Source of the DNA: CAZJBP01 sp964544115
GTDB lineage: Bacteria; Verrucomicrobiota; Kiritimatiellia; UBA8416; JADHWI01
Assembly (NCBI GenBank): GCA_964544115.1
Contig: CAZJBP010000175.1
Span: 1 to 7,124, forward strand
Length of the DNA: 7,124 nucleotides
Direction of reading: 5' to 3'
Shown here: positions 1 through 7,118 of the stretch, piece after piece
Layout of the letters: every line of letters starts with the position of its first letter
Position numbering within the stretch: position 1 is the first letter of the stretch
Made by a program: the position numbers and the translations under genes
Notes under the pieces: model-generated
Told to the model about the DNA's origin: nothing
Databases searched by the model: none
Seen by the model: only the letters and a program-made list of their open reading frames with translations

Positions 1-1206
1 GCGCCAAACGGCATTGGAAAGGCCGACTTCTGGCGTACGCTGGCGGCTGGTCAGAGCGGGATCGATCGTATCACCCATTTCGACGCCTCGGACTACCCGA
101 TCCGCGTCGCCGGCATCGTCAAAGACTTCGACCTGCGGCGGTATGTCGACGCCACGTCGGTGCGTCCCAACCGTATGGCTCGCCACACGCAGCTCGGCGT
201 GGCGGCGTCGGCTCTGGCCTTGAAGGATGCCGGGCTGACGTCTGCATTCCTGGAGTCCATCGCACCGCTCCAAATCGTCATGGGAGTCAGCAGCGGCGGC
301 GTCGATGTGATCGGCGGCGCGCAGGAGTTGCTTATGACGAAGGGCCCCAAGGGCGTCAAGCCGCACATGGTCGGTGCCTGCCAGCCGCATGCCGTCGCCA
401 ACGCGGTGGCAGCCATTCTGCAGATCCCGGTTCGCATCCTCACCGTGTCGACGGCCTGCGCGGCGGGCCTGGATGCCGTTTCCCACGCCTGTGAGCATAT
501 TCGCGCCGGCAAGGCGGATCTGGTTCTCACCGGTGGCGCCGACTCACCGACCAGTGCCTTGGGGGTCGCGGCCTTCTGCGCGGCGGGCCTGGTGCCTTCG
601 CTGAACGGCGAGGACCCCCGCACGGTCAGCCGCCCGTTCGACCGGTTGCGCAAGGGTGGAATCATGGCGGAGGGAGCGTGCATCCTCGTGATCGAGCGGC
701 TGGAGAATGCGCTGGCGCGCGGCGCGCGGCCGTACCTGGAGTTCCTCGGTGGGGCCGACAGCGTGGATGCTCCCGGTTCCGAATCCGGTTCGGGGCTATC
801 CGACTCGATGCAGGAAGCGCTGACGAATGCCTGTTTGCGTCCCGCCGATGTGGACTATGTTTGCGCCCACGGGCCCAGCGACCTGGTGCTGGACCGCGTG
901 GAAACGAAGGCCATTCGGGTGGTGTTGGGGGCTCGCGCCGATACCGTTCCTGTCTCGTCGATCAAGGGTGTCACGGGCAATCCCTTATCGGCTGCCGGTC
1001 CGCTGGAGTTGGCCGCCTGTGCCCTGATGTTCCAGAATGGAGTCATCCCGCCGACCGCCAATTACACGGACCCGGATCCCGCCTGCGATCTCGATTACGT
1101 CGGTGAAGGCGCCCGGCGCGCGCGTGTGCGGCGGGCGCTGGTGAATGTGCATGGTCTGGGCGGCGGAAACAGCAGCGTTGTCGTGGGGCGGGGGCCGGAC
1201 GCGTGA
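1..1206 (+). CDS. FabF-type beta-ketoacyl-ACP synthase (5'-truncated by window edge), Cys-His-Asn active site
   Basis: The reading frame is open from base 1 and encodes 401 residues; by comparison with E. coli FabF about 14 N-terminal residues lie upstream. Thiolase-fold condensing enzymes of this family join an acyl chain held on the active-site Cys to malonyl-ACP in the cytoplasm. The visible N-terminus (PNGIGKADFW, then AAGQSGID) matches the FabF start region. The nucleophile is C153 in VSTACAAG (457-459). The first catalytic His is H290 in CAHGPSD (868-870), followed by the conserved ETKA. The conserved Lys is K322. Where FabF has TGH, this protein has TGN (N327, 979-981), so the second His is Asn. 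The C-terminal gate, SFGFGGTN in FabF, reads VHGLGGGN here (H384, L386). Because Cys is kept, it is not a chain-length factor, which lacks the Cys. It may act in a specialised lipid or polyketide pathway rather than housekeeping synthesis; the substrate is unknown. The GTG at 160 lies inside the conserved fold and is not the start. Confidence 0.93.
   Translation, partial: APNGIGKADFWRTLAAGQSGIDRITHFDASDYPIRVAGIVKDFDLRRYVDATSVRPNRMARHTQLGVAASALALKDAGLTSAFLESIAPLQIVMGVSSGGVDVIGGAQELLMTKGPKGVKPHMVGACQPHAVANAVAAILQIPVRILTVSTACAAGLDAVSHACEHIRAGKADLVLTGGADSPTSALGVAAFCAAGLVPSLNGEDPRTVSRPFDRLRKGGIMAEGACILVIERLENALARGARPYLEFLGGADSVDAPGSESGSGLSDSMQEALTNACLRPADVDYVCAHGPSDLVLDRVETKAIRVVLGARADTVPVSSIKGVTGNPLSAAGPLELAACALMFQNGVIPPTANYTDPDPACDLDYVGEGARRARVRRALVNVHGLGGGNSSVVVGRGPDA
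1185..1194 (+). promoter_or_regulatory. Weak G-rich ribosome-binding candidate before GTG 1203
   Basis: A run of G with a single C ends 8 nt before GTG 1203. It is not a canonical AGGAGG. Initiation of the membrane kinase may therefore depend largely on ribosomes finishing the ketoacyl synthase at the overlapping stop codon. The run also encodes the last residues of the synthase, so its role in initiation is inference. Confidence 0.3.
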
Positions 1207-3716
1207 ACGCCTTCGAGTTTGCCATCCTGCTGTCGATGGTCGGAAACGTGGCGATTGGGCTGGTGGTGTACCTGTCCGGCCCTCACCGGGTTGTCTGCCG
1301 GGCCTTTGCCCTCATGTCGGCCGTGTTCGGTTCGTGGCTGCTGTTCCTGTGGCTGGGGGCCACCGCCCGCACCGAGGCGGCCCTGGAGGTCTGGATCCGC
1401 GCCTGCTACAGCACGGCGCTGTTCTTCCCTCTGGCCTGCGATGTTCTGCGCCACGCCATCACCGATGGGCGGGGCCTGTTCGTTGGCAACCGACGGCGAA
1501 TGGCGGCGGCCATGGCCTTGCTGGTACCCACCGTCATCCTCTGCTGGACGCGGCCCTTCATCCAGAGCGTCGCGCTGCCGACCGCCGAGCAGACCGTGGG
1601 CATTCCGAACCACGGATGGACCTATCCCCTCTACCCGGCGGTTATCCTGGCCCTGACGCTGGCCATGTGCTGGCGGTTCGCCCGGGATCTCAAGGCCGCC
1701 GTCGGGGTCCGGCGGGTGGAGCTCCAGTTCTCCATGATGGGGTCATCGGCGGGCATGCTCTACGGGATCGCGGTGTTGATGCTTCCCGCGGTGACCGGCA
1801 GCATAGAGATCCGGCGGTTCCTGCCCACCGCCGTGCTGGTGCTGGACGGGTTCATAGCCTACGGCATCGCCACGCGCCGGATCATGGGCGTGTCCTATGT
1901 GCTCCACCGTATGGCCGCCTACGCCGTGATGGCGATCTACCTGTCGGTCGTGTATGCCTTCTGGCTCTATTCTGTCGACTTGACGCTGCGCTTCCTGTCC
2001 GTGCCGCTGACGTGGCCGGCGGGGCACTTCGCGGGCACGGTGGCTGTTGTCGTCTGCCTGCTCCCGATCCAGAGATTCCCGCAGCGCATGACCAGCCTGC
2101 TGCTGGCCCAGCGTCCGGGGGGCCAGCTCGACGCGGCGGTCGAGCAGGCCGGCGAACTGCTGCAGCGGGTGACCCGCGTGGACGCTTTACTGCCCCAGTT
2201 CTGCGGTTTGATCGAGGGGAAGCTGGCCAGCGGCCCGATCGCCATCTACCTGGCCGCGGCCCCCGGCGGCGACTTCCTCCGGCGCTGCCCGGAGGTGTCG
2301 TCGGACGTGCCGGAACGACTGCCGGCGGGCGGGCCCCTGGTCGGGCTGCTGTCGCATTCGCGCGAGGTTCTTTCCGTCGATACGTTTGAGCGCTCGGCGG
2401 TTGATGACGAGGTCCGAGGCGCCGCCCGTGAGCTGGCGCTGTCGGGGGGCGTGCTGGCGATGGGTGTGTATGGCCAGAACGGCATCGAGGGGGTGGTGGT
2501 GCTGCCTCGGAGGCTGTCGGGCGGCATCTACGATGCGCTCGAGCAGCGCGCGCTGCGGCTCATGGTCGACCCGCTGGGCGTGGCCATTGAGAACGCCAGG
2601 CTCTATACGGCCATTCAGGACGGAAAGGCCTACACGGACCAGATCGTCAACTCGCTCATGAGCGGGCTGGTCGTGTCCGACCCGGCGGGGAAAATCACCC
2701 TGGTCAACCAGCGTTTCCTGGAACTGCTCTTCCCGCACGGCGACGGGCCGGAGGAGGTGCTCAGCGACGTGTCCTCGCTGCCGGCTCCGTTGTCGCAATT
2801 GCTTCAGGAAACGCTCAACGGCCGGATGGGGGTGCGGGACCGGGACGTGACCCTTGCCCGGGCCCGGGCCGAAGACCTGCCGGTGCGCGTGAGCACGGGT
2901 GTGTTCAGGGGGCATGACGGGGCCGTGCGCGGGGGGCTCCTGATGATGCACGACATGACGGAGCTCCGGCGGCTCGAGGAGCAGGTGCGCCGGACGGATC
3001 GCCTGTCGAGCATCGGTACGCTTTCAGCCGGCATGGCGCACGAGATCAAGAACCCCCTGGTGTCGATCAAGACCTTCACCCAGCTCCTGCCGGAGCGGTA
3101 CACCGACGCCGAGTTCCGCCAGACGTTCTTCGACCTCATCGGGCAGGAGGTGACCCGGATCGACAACATTGTCAACCGCCTGCTCGGCTTTGCCCGACCG
3201 GCGGAGCCCAGCCTGGTGGCGCTGCCGCTGCACCAGACGATCGACGCGTCCCTGCACCTGGTGTCCCAGCAGGCCAAGTCGCGCGGCGTTGAGCTGGTTC
3301 GGGCGCTGGACGCCTTTCCGGACCGGGTCATGGGCGATGCCGACCTGCTGAGGCAGGCGTTCCTGAACCTGTTCCTCAACGCCATCGAGGCCATGGAGGG
3401 AGGCGGAACCCTGACGGTGTCGACCCGCGTGGCCGCCCGGCACCCCACGGCCCTGTTCGAGGAGGTGCCCCAGGAGCAGGACTACCTGGCCGTCAGCGTC
3501 CGTGACACAGGAACCGGTATCCGCCCCGAGCACACCCGGCATATCTTCGACCCGTTCTTCACGACCAAGAGCACCGGAACGGGGCTTGGCCTGTCGGTGG
3601 CACATGGTATCTTTCAGGAGCACCGAGTTGCCGTGGATATGGACAGCAAGCTGGGACAGGGGACGACCTTTACGCTCGTCTTCCCGCTCGCCGGCAGGGA
3701 GGAGCCTACCGCGTGA
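1203..3716 (+). CDS. Membrane sensor histidine kinase: multi-TM (7TM-like), GAF, PAS, HisKA, HATPase
   Basis: This is an 837-residue inner-membrane sensor kinase. Hydrophobic segments are visible near residues 4-24, 32-53, 67-83, 100-117, 141-160, 176-196, 205-223, 236-256 and 270-289, about nine helices. The stretch after the seventh (IAYGIATRRIMGVSYVLHR) resembles the end of the 7TM module of PrsK-like kinases. A GAF domain follows (about 310-475, ending VAIENARLY), then a PAS domain (about 478-590). The HisKA domain carries the phospho-acceptor H613 in MAHEIKNPLV (3039-3041); the N of HEIKN is the residue linked to phosphatase activity in NtrB-type kinases. The ATPase domain has N-box N726, D768-G770 (VRDTGTG), F-box DPFFTTK near 783-789 and GTGLGL at 792-797, so it appears catalytically complete. 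GTG 1203 is chosen because it overlaps the upstream stop as GTGA and leads directly into the first TM helix. The ligand is unknown. The likely phosphorylation partner is the NtrC-type regulator at the end of the cluster. Confidence 0.95.
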   Translation: MNAFEFAILLSMVGNVAIGLVVYLSGPHRVVCRAFALMSAVFGSWLLFLWLGATARTEAALEVWIRACYSTALFFPLACDVLRHAITDGRGLFVGNRRRMAAAMALLVPTVILCWTRPFIQSVALPTAEQTVGIPNHGWTYPLYPAVILALTLAMCWRFARDLKAAVGVRRVELQFSMMGSSAGMLYGIAVLMLPAVTGSIEIRRFLPTAVLVLDGFIAYGIATRRIMGVSYVLHRMAAYAVMAIYLSVVYAFWLYSVDLTLRFLSVPLTWPAGHFAGTVAVVVCLLPIQRFPQRMTSLLLAQRPGGQLDAAVEQAGELLQRVTRVDALLPQFCGLIEGKLASGPIAIYLAAAPGGDFLRRCPEVSSDVPERLPAGGPLVGLLSHSREVLSVDTFERSAVDDEVRGAARELALSGGVLAMGVYGQNGIEGVVVLPRRLSGGIYDALEQRALRLMVDPLGVAIENARLYTAIQDGKAYTDQIVNSLMSGLVVSDPAGKITLVNQRFLELLFPHGDGPEEVLSDVSSLPAPLSQLLQETLNGRMGVRDRDVTLARARAEDLPVRVSTGVFRGHDGAVRGGLLMMHDMTELRRLEEQVRRTDRLSSIGTLSAGMAHEIKNPLVSIKTFTQLLPERYTDAEFRQTFFDLIGQEVTRIDNIVNRLLGFARPAEPSLVALPLHQTIDASLHLVSQQAKSRGVELVRALDAFPDRVMGDADLLRQAFLNLFLNAIEAMEGGGTLTVSTRVAARHPTALFEEVPQEQDYLAVSVRDTGTGIRPEHTRHIFDPFFTTKSTGTGLGLSVAHGIFQEHRVAVDMDSKLGQGTTFTLVFPLAGREEPTA
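3696..3704 (+). promoter_or_regulatory. Strong Shine-Dalgarno for the second histidine kinase
   Basis: AGGGAGGAG lies 8 nt upstream of GTG 3713, inside the last codons of the membrane kinase. It is the best ribosome-binding site in the window. It favours GTG 3713 over the in-frame ATG at 3728, although that ATG cannot be excluded. Confidence 0.75.
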
Positions 3717-5731
3717 CCCGAACGCCCATGTGCCTGCTGTATTCCCGCGACCCGGACCTCGCCCGCGAGCTCGGAGCCTACCTGCGCGACCATGTCGCCC
3801 TCGAGGTCATGCAGGAGTCCGAACCCGTGCGGGCCTGGCTCCGGCGGACGCAGGCCGGCCTCTGCATCCTCGACCTGACGCAGCCGGACGCTCTGGATCA
3901 CGCGGACGCCATCCAGCGCGAGCACCCTGGCATCGTGGCCCTGGCGGTGGGGCCGGCACGCTCCGAGCCGGCGCTGGCGGCCGAGGCCCTCAACCTCTTT
4001 GCGGTGGAGGCTCCCGATGCGGGGCGTCAGCGGTGGCAGGCCCTCGCACGCTCCGCGGTGCGCCATTTCCACCTCGTGCAGGAGAACCGCTTCCTCAAGG
4101 CCGAATCCGCGCCGAAGGCGGCCTCGCCGGGGGATCCGGCGGCACCGTCGCCCGCCGCCGCGGACGGGACGGTGGGCTTTTCGGAGGCCTTTCGCCATTT
4201 CGAGGATGTGCCGGCCTTCCTGGCGCGCGTGGTGGAGGATGTGGCCCGGAGCGCGCGCGTGGCCCGGGCCGGCCTGTTCACGCTCGACCGCGGATCGGGC
4301 GCGTACCGGTGCGTGGCGGGGGTCCGCTGCCTGCCCGGGTCGCGCGATCTGGTGGTGCCGGCCACGGCGGACCTCGTGGGCTGGCTGACCGAACACGCGC
4401 ACGTGGTCTTCCGCGGCGCTCTGGGCCATGTGCGCGAGTTCCAGGACCGGATGATGCTCACGCAGGCGCTGGACACGTTCGGCGCAGAGCTGATCGTGCC
4501 CCTGTACGGCCGCGACCGCATGATGGGCTGGCTGTTTGCGGGCCACCGCGTCACGGGCGCGCCGCTCGAGGACGTCGATATCGAGCGGATCAGCTCCCTG
4601 GCTGAGCACGCCGCGCTGCTGCTGGACAACGCGCTGCTCTACGATGAAATGACCGTCCAGAAGACCCTGGCCGAAACGGTCCTGCAGTCGATCCCCATAG
4701 GGATTGTGGCCGCCGATGCCGACGGGCGGGTGCGCTGGTTCAACGAGGCGGCCGAGCGGCTCCTGGACATCGCGGCCGCTTCGGTGATCGGCGAGCCGGT
4801 GGCGCGCCTCGGCGGCCGGCTGTCGCACCTTCTGCTGCAGGCGATCGAGGGCGGGGACAGGAGCGGCGGGGAGCCGACCGTGTGGCTGGAGCGGGCGACG
4901 GGCCGGACGCTGTCGGCTCTGCCCCTGCCGCTGCGCGGCGGATCGGCGGTCGGGCTGGGCGCGGTGGCCATGATCCACGACCTGACGCAGGAGCGCCTGC
5001 TCCGCAGCCGGCAGGAGGAGCTCGATCGGACCGCGTTCTGGACCGAGCTGGCGGCGGCCATGTCGCACGAGGTCCGCAACCCGCTCGTGGCGATCAGCAC
5101 GTTCGCGCAGCTGCTTCCCGAGCGCTATGCCGATGAGGAGTTCCGCCGGCAGTTCAGCGGTCTGGTTGCCCAGGAGATCGGGCGCCTGAACGGAATGATC
5201 GAGCAGATCAACGTGTTCGCCAACCCGCCGGACCTGGCCTTCGCGGCGATCAAGGTCGACGTCGTGCTCGCCAAAGCCGTCCGCGTCGCGCTGGGCCGCG
5301 TGCCGGGCAGCGGGGCGCGCATCGAGCGGGCCGTGGCGCCGGATCTTCCTCGGTTGTGGGGGGACGAGACGGCGCTGGTGGATGCGCTCGGGCACCTGAT
5401 CGCCAATTCGCTGGAGGCGGTCGAGCACAGCCCGGAGCCCCTCGTTGAGATCGAGGCGACCCTTGGGGCCGGTGGCGGCGAGACGGTAGCCTTTGTTATT
5501 CGGGACAACGGGCGCGGCATTGCCGCCGGCGTCGGGGACAAGGTGTTCTCTCCGTTCTACACGACCAAGGCGAGGGGGATCGGCCTGGGGCTGCCGATCG
5601 CGCGGCGCACACTGACGGACCATAACGGCGGCCTGAGCGTTCAGTCCGACGGCGGAGGGACCACGGTGAAGGTGCGCCTGCCGGCCCACGTCCCGGAAAG
5701 AGAGTTCCATGAAGCACGTGTTGGTGGTTGA
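3713..5731 (+). CDS. Soluble hybrid-like histidine kinase: degenerate receiver-like domain, GAF, PAS, HisKA, HATPase
   Basis: This is a 672-residue kinase with no TM segment or signal peptide, so it is probably cytoplasmic. Residues 1-125 look like a receiver fold. D54 in CILDL (3872-3874) sits where the phospho-acceptor would be, but the Ser/Thr at the end of strand 4 is replaced (VGP), the conserved Lys is missing (FAVEAP), and the acidic pair is reduced to SRDPD. An Ala/Pro/Ser-rich linker (about 131-152) leads to a GAF domain (about 155-310) and a PAS domain (about 315-425). H452 in MSHEVRNPLV (5066-5068) is the phospho-acceptor. The ATPase domain has N565, D598-G600 (IRDNG), SPFYTTK at 613-619 and GIGLGL at 622-627. 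The core is paralogous to the membrane kinase immediately upstream, most clearly in the block NPLVxIxTFxQLLPERY. It starts in a GTGA overlap with that gene, and its 3' end overlaps the regulator by 23 nt, which supports one shared phosphorelay. Confidence 0.94.
   Translation: MTRTPMCLLYSRDPDLARELGAYLRDHVALEVMQESEPVRAWLRRTQAGLCILDLTQPDALDHADAIQREHPGIVALAVGPARSEPALAAEALNLFAVEAPDAGRQRWQALARSAVRHFHLVQENRFLKAESAPKAASPGDPAAPSPAAADGTVGFSEAFRHFEDVPAFLARVVEDVARSARVARAGLFTLDRGSGAYRCVAGVRCLPGSRDLVVPATADLVGWLTEHAHVVFRGALGHVREFQDRMMLTQALDTFGAELIVPLYGRDRMMGWLFAGHRVTGAPLEDVDIERISSLAEHAALLLDNALLYDEMTVQKTLAETVLQSIPIGIVAADADGRVRWFNEAAERLLDIAAASVIGEPVARLGGRLSHLLLQAIEGGDRSGGEPTVWLERATGRTLSALPLPLRGGSAVGLGAVAMIHDLTQERLLRSRQEELDRTAFWTELAAAMSHEVRNPLVAISTFAQLLPERYADEEFRRQFSGLVAQEIGRLNGMIEQINVFANPPDLAFAAIKVDVVLAKAVRVALGRVPGSGARIERAVAPDLPRLWGDETALVDALGHLIANSLEAVEHSPEPLVEIEATLGAGGGETVAFVIRDNGRGIAAGVGDKVFSPFYTTKARGIGLGLPIARRTLTDHNGGLSVQSDGGGTTVKVRLPAHVPEREFHEARVGG
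5695..5704 (+). promoter_or_regulatory. Ribosome-binding site of the response regulator
   Basis: The purine run GGAAAGAGAG lies within the 3' end of the second kinase; its GGAAAG part ends 8 nt before ATG 5709. It supports ATG 5709 as the start and independent or coupled re-initiation in the overlap. Confidence 0.55.
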
Positions 5732-7118
5732 CGACGAGAACGGCACACGGCAGTCCCTGCAGGCCGTCTTCGCCGGCGTCTACGAGGTGTCGACGGCCGA
5801 TGGCGCGGAGGCGGCCCGGCGGGTGCTGCTCGAGAAGCCGGCGGACTTGATCCTGCTCGACGTGCGCATGCCCGGCAAGGACGGCCTGACCTTCCTGAAA
5901 GATCTCCAGAGCCTCTACCCCGAGATCCCCGTGGTCATGATCAGCGCCCTGACGTCGGTCCGCCCCGTGGTCGAGGCGATCCGCGTCGGCGCGTACGACT
6001 TCCTGACCAAGCCGTTCGACGTCCAGGACGTGCTCCGGGTCAGCCGCCGGGCGATCGAGAGCGCCGCCCTGCAGCGCCGCGTGGCGACGCTCGAAACCGA
6101 CATCAGCCGCGAATTCCCGGTGCGGAACATCGTCGGGACCTCCCCGGCCTTCGTGCGGGTTCTGGACGACGTGCGCAAGGCGGCGGACACCGATGCCAGC
6201 GTGCTGATCTCCGGCGAGAGCGGCACGGGCAAGGAGTTGGCCGCGCGGCTCCTGCACACCAGCAGCAACCGGCGCGACGAGCCGTTTGTGGCCGTGCACT
6301 GCGCGTCGCTCTCGGAGACGCTGATGGAGAGCGAGCTGTTCGGCCACGAGCGGGGCGCCTTCACCAATGCCGACCGCCAGAAGCCGGGCCGGTTCGATCT
6401 GGCCGGCTCGGGCACGCTGTTCTTCGATGAGGTCAGCGAGATGTCCCCCTCGACGCAGGTGAAGCTGCTGCGCGTGCTGCAGGAGAAGGAGTTCATGCGC
6501 GTCGGCGGCACGCAGGTCATTCGCACCAACGCGCGAATCGTGGCGGCCACGGCCCGCGACCTCAAGATCGAGGTCGCGGAGGGGCGGTTCCGCGGGGACC
6601 TGTTCTACCGCCTCAGCGTCGTGCCCGTGCGCTTGCCTCCGCTGCGCGAGCGGCACGGGGACATCCCGTTGCTCGCGCGGCACTTCCTTGCGCAGTTCAG
6701 GCAGTCCGCGTCGGCCCAGGCCGAGGATTTCGATACGCCCGCCATGGACCTGCTCTGCCGCTATCCATGGCCTGGGAACGTGAGGGAATTGCGCAACATC
6801 GTGGAGCGGGTGATTGTGCTGCATCGGCAGGACCGGCACGTCACCGCAGAGATGCTCCCGGAGGAGTTTCAACAGCCCGGCGCTGAGAGCCCGGCCGTGG
6901 GGGCGGGCGTGGCTTCCGGGCTTTCGCTCGAGGACTCTGTGAACGTCTTCGAGCGGCGGCGGATCGAGGATGCGCTGCGGGCCGCCGGCGGCGTGCAAAC
7001 CCGGGCGGCTCAGCGGCTGGGGACGACCCGCCGGATCCTTCGCTACAGGATGGAGAAGCTGAACATCAGCTCGTCCGAGTACGGTGCGCCGGCCGAGACC
7101 GAGGGCCCCGAGGGGTGA
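5709..7118 (+). CDS. NtrC-family sigma-54-dependent response regulator (REC, AAA+, Fis-type HTH)
   Basis: This 469-residue protein is a full-length NtrC-type activator: when phosphorylated it oligomerises, hydrolyses ATP and remodels sigma-54 RNA polymerase at -24/-12 promoters. The receiver (1-120) is intact: D8/D9, phospho-acceptor D51 (LLDVRMP, 5859-5861), S79 and K101 (LTKPF). The AAA+ domain (about 140-370) has Walker A GESGTGKE at 169-176, Walker B FFDE with D240/E241, the arginine-finger region RFRGDLFYR at 293-301, and WPGNVREL at 354-361. The sigma-54 contact loop reads GAFTNA (216-221) instead of GAFTGA. A Fis-type helix-turn-helix (about 415-453, ending GTTRRILRYRMEKLNI) binds DNA. 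ATG 5709 starts directly at the first receiver strand (KHVLVVDDE). The gene overlaps the second kinase by 23 nt, so the two kinases are its probable phosphodonors. Its targets are not visible here. Confidence 0.97.
   Translation: MKHVLVVDDENGTRQSLQAVFAGVYEVSTADGAEAARRVLLEKPADLILLDVRMPGKDGLTFLKDLQSLYPEIPVVMISALTSVRPVVEAIRVGAYDFLTKPFDVQDVLRVSRRAIESAALQRRVATLETDISREFPVRNIVGTSPAFVRVLDDVRKAADTDASVLISGESGTGKELAARLLHTSSNRRDEPFVAVHCASLSETLMESELFGHERGAFTNADRQKPGRFDLAGSGTLFFDEVSEMSPSTQVKLLRVLQEKEFMRVGGTQVIRTNARIVAATARDLKIEVAEGRFRGDLFYRLSVVPVRLPPLRERHGDIPLLARHFLAQFRQSASAQAEDFDTPAMDLLCRYPWPGNVRELRNIVERVIVLHRQDRHVTAEMLPEEFQQPGAESPAVGAGVASGLSLEDSVNVFERRRIEDALRAAGGVQTRAAQRLGTTRRILRYRMEKLNISSSEYGAPAETEGPEG

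Noticed and set aside
160..1206. GTG 160 as the start of the ketoacyl synthase
   Set aside because: Codons 1-159 of the same frame encode conserved FabF N-terminal sequence, so the gene begins upstream of the window.
1145..2389. Plus-strand open frame of 414 codons in another frame
   Set aside because: It overlaps the TM region of the membrane kinase. Its product is Gly/Arg/Ala/Pro-rich with no family resemblance, so it is a frame shadow.
3598..3614. TGGCAC element resembling a sigma-54 -24 box
   Set aside because: The GC doublet required at -12 with correct spacing is absent, and the site lies inside the conserved ATPase domain of the membrane kinase.
3713..3730. ATG 3728 as alternative start of the second kinase
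   Set aside because: GTG 3713 has a strong Shine-Dalgarno at 8 nt spacing and the same GTGA overlap seen at 1203. The ATG would have poorer spacing, although it removes only five residues and remains possible.
3502..4605. Plus-strand open frame of 367 codons bridging the two kinases
   Set aside because: It is out of frame with both kinases, and its Arg/Gly/Pro-rich product is explained by GC-rich codon bias. It is not evidence of a frameshift, because both kinase frames are continuous.
3614..5746. Long open frame (710 codons) on the minus strand
   Set aside because: It lies fully antisense to the second kinase, whose motifs are clear. Its translation is rich in Arg, His, Pro and Gln with no domain. 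This is typical of antisense frames in GC-rich genes.
5496..6998. Minus-strand open frame of 500 codons
   Set aside because: It is antisense to the well-supported NtrC-type regulator, of low-complexity composition and without recognisable motifs.
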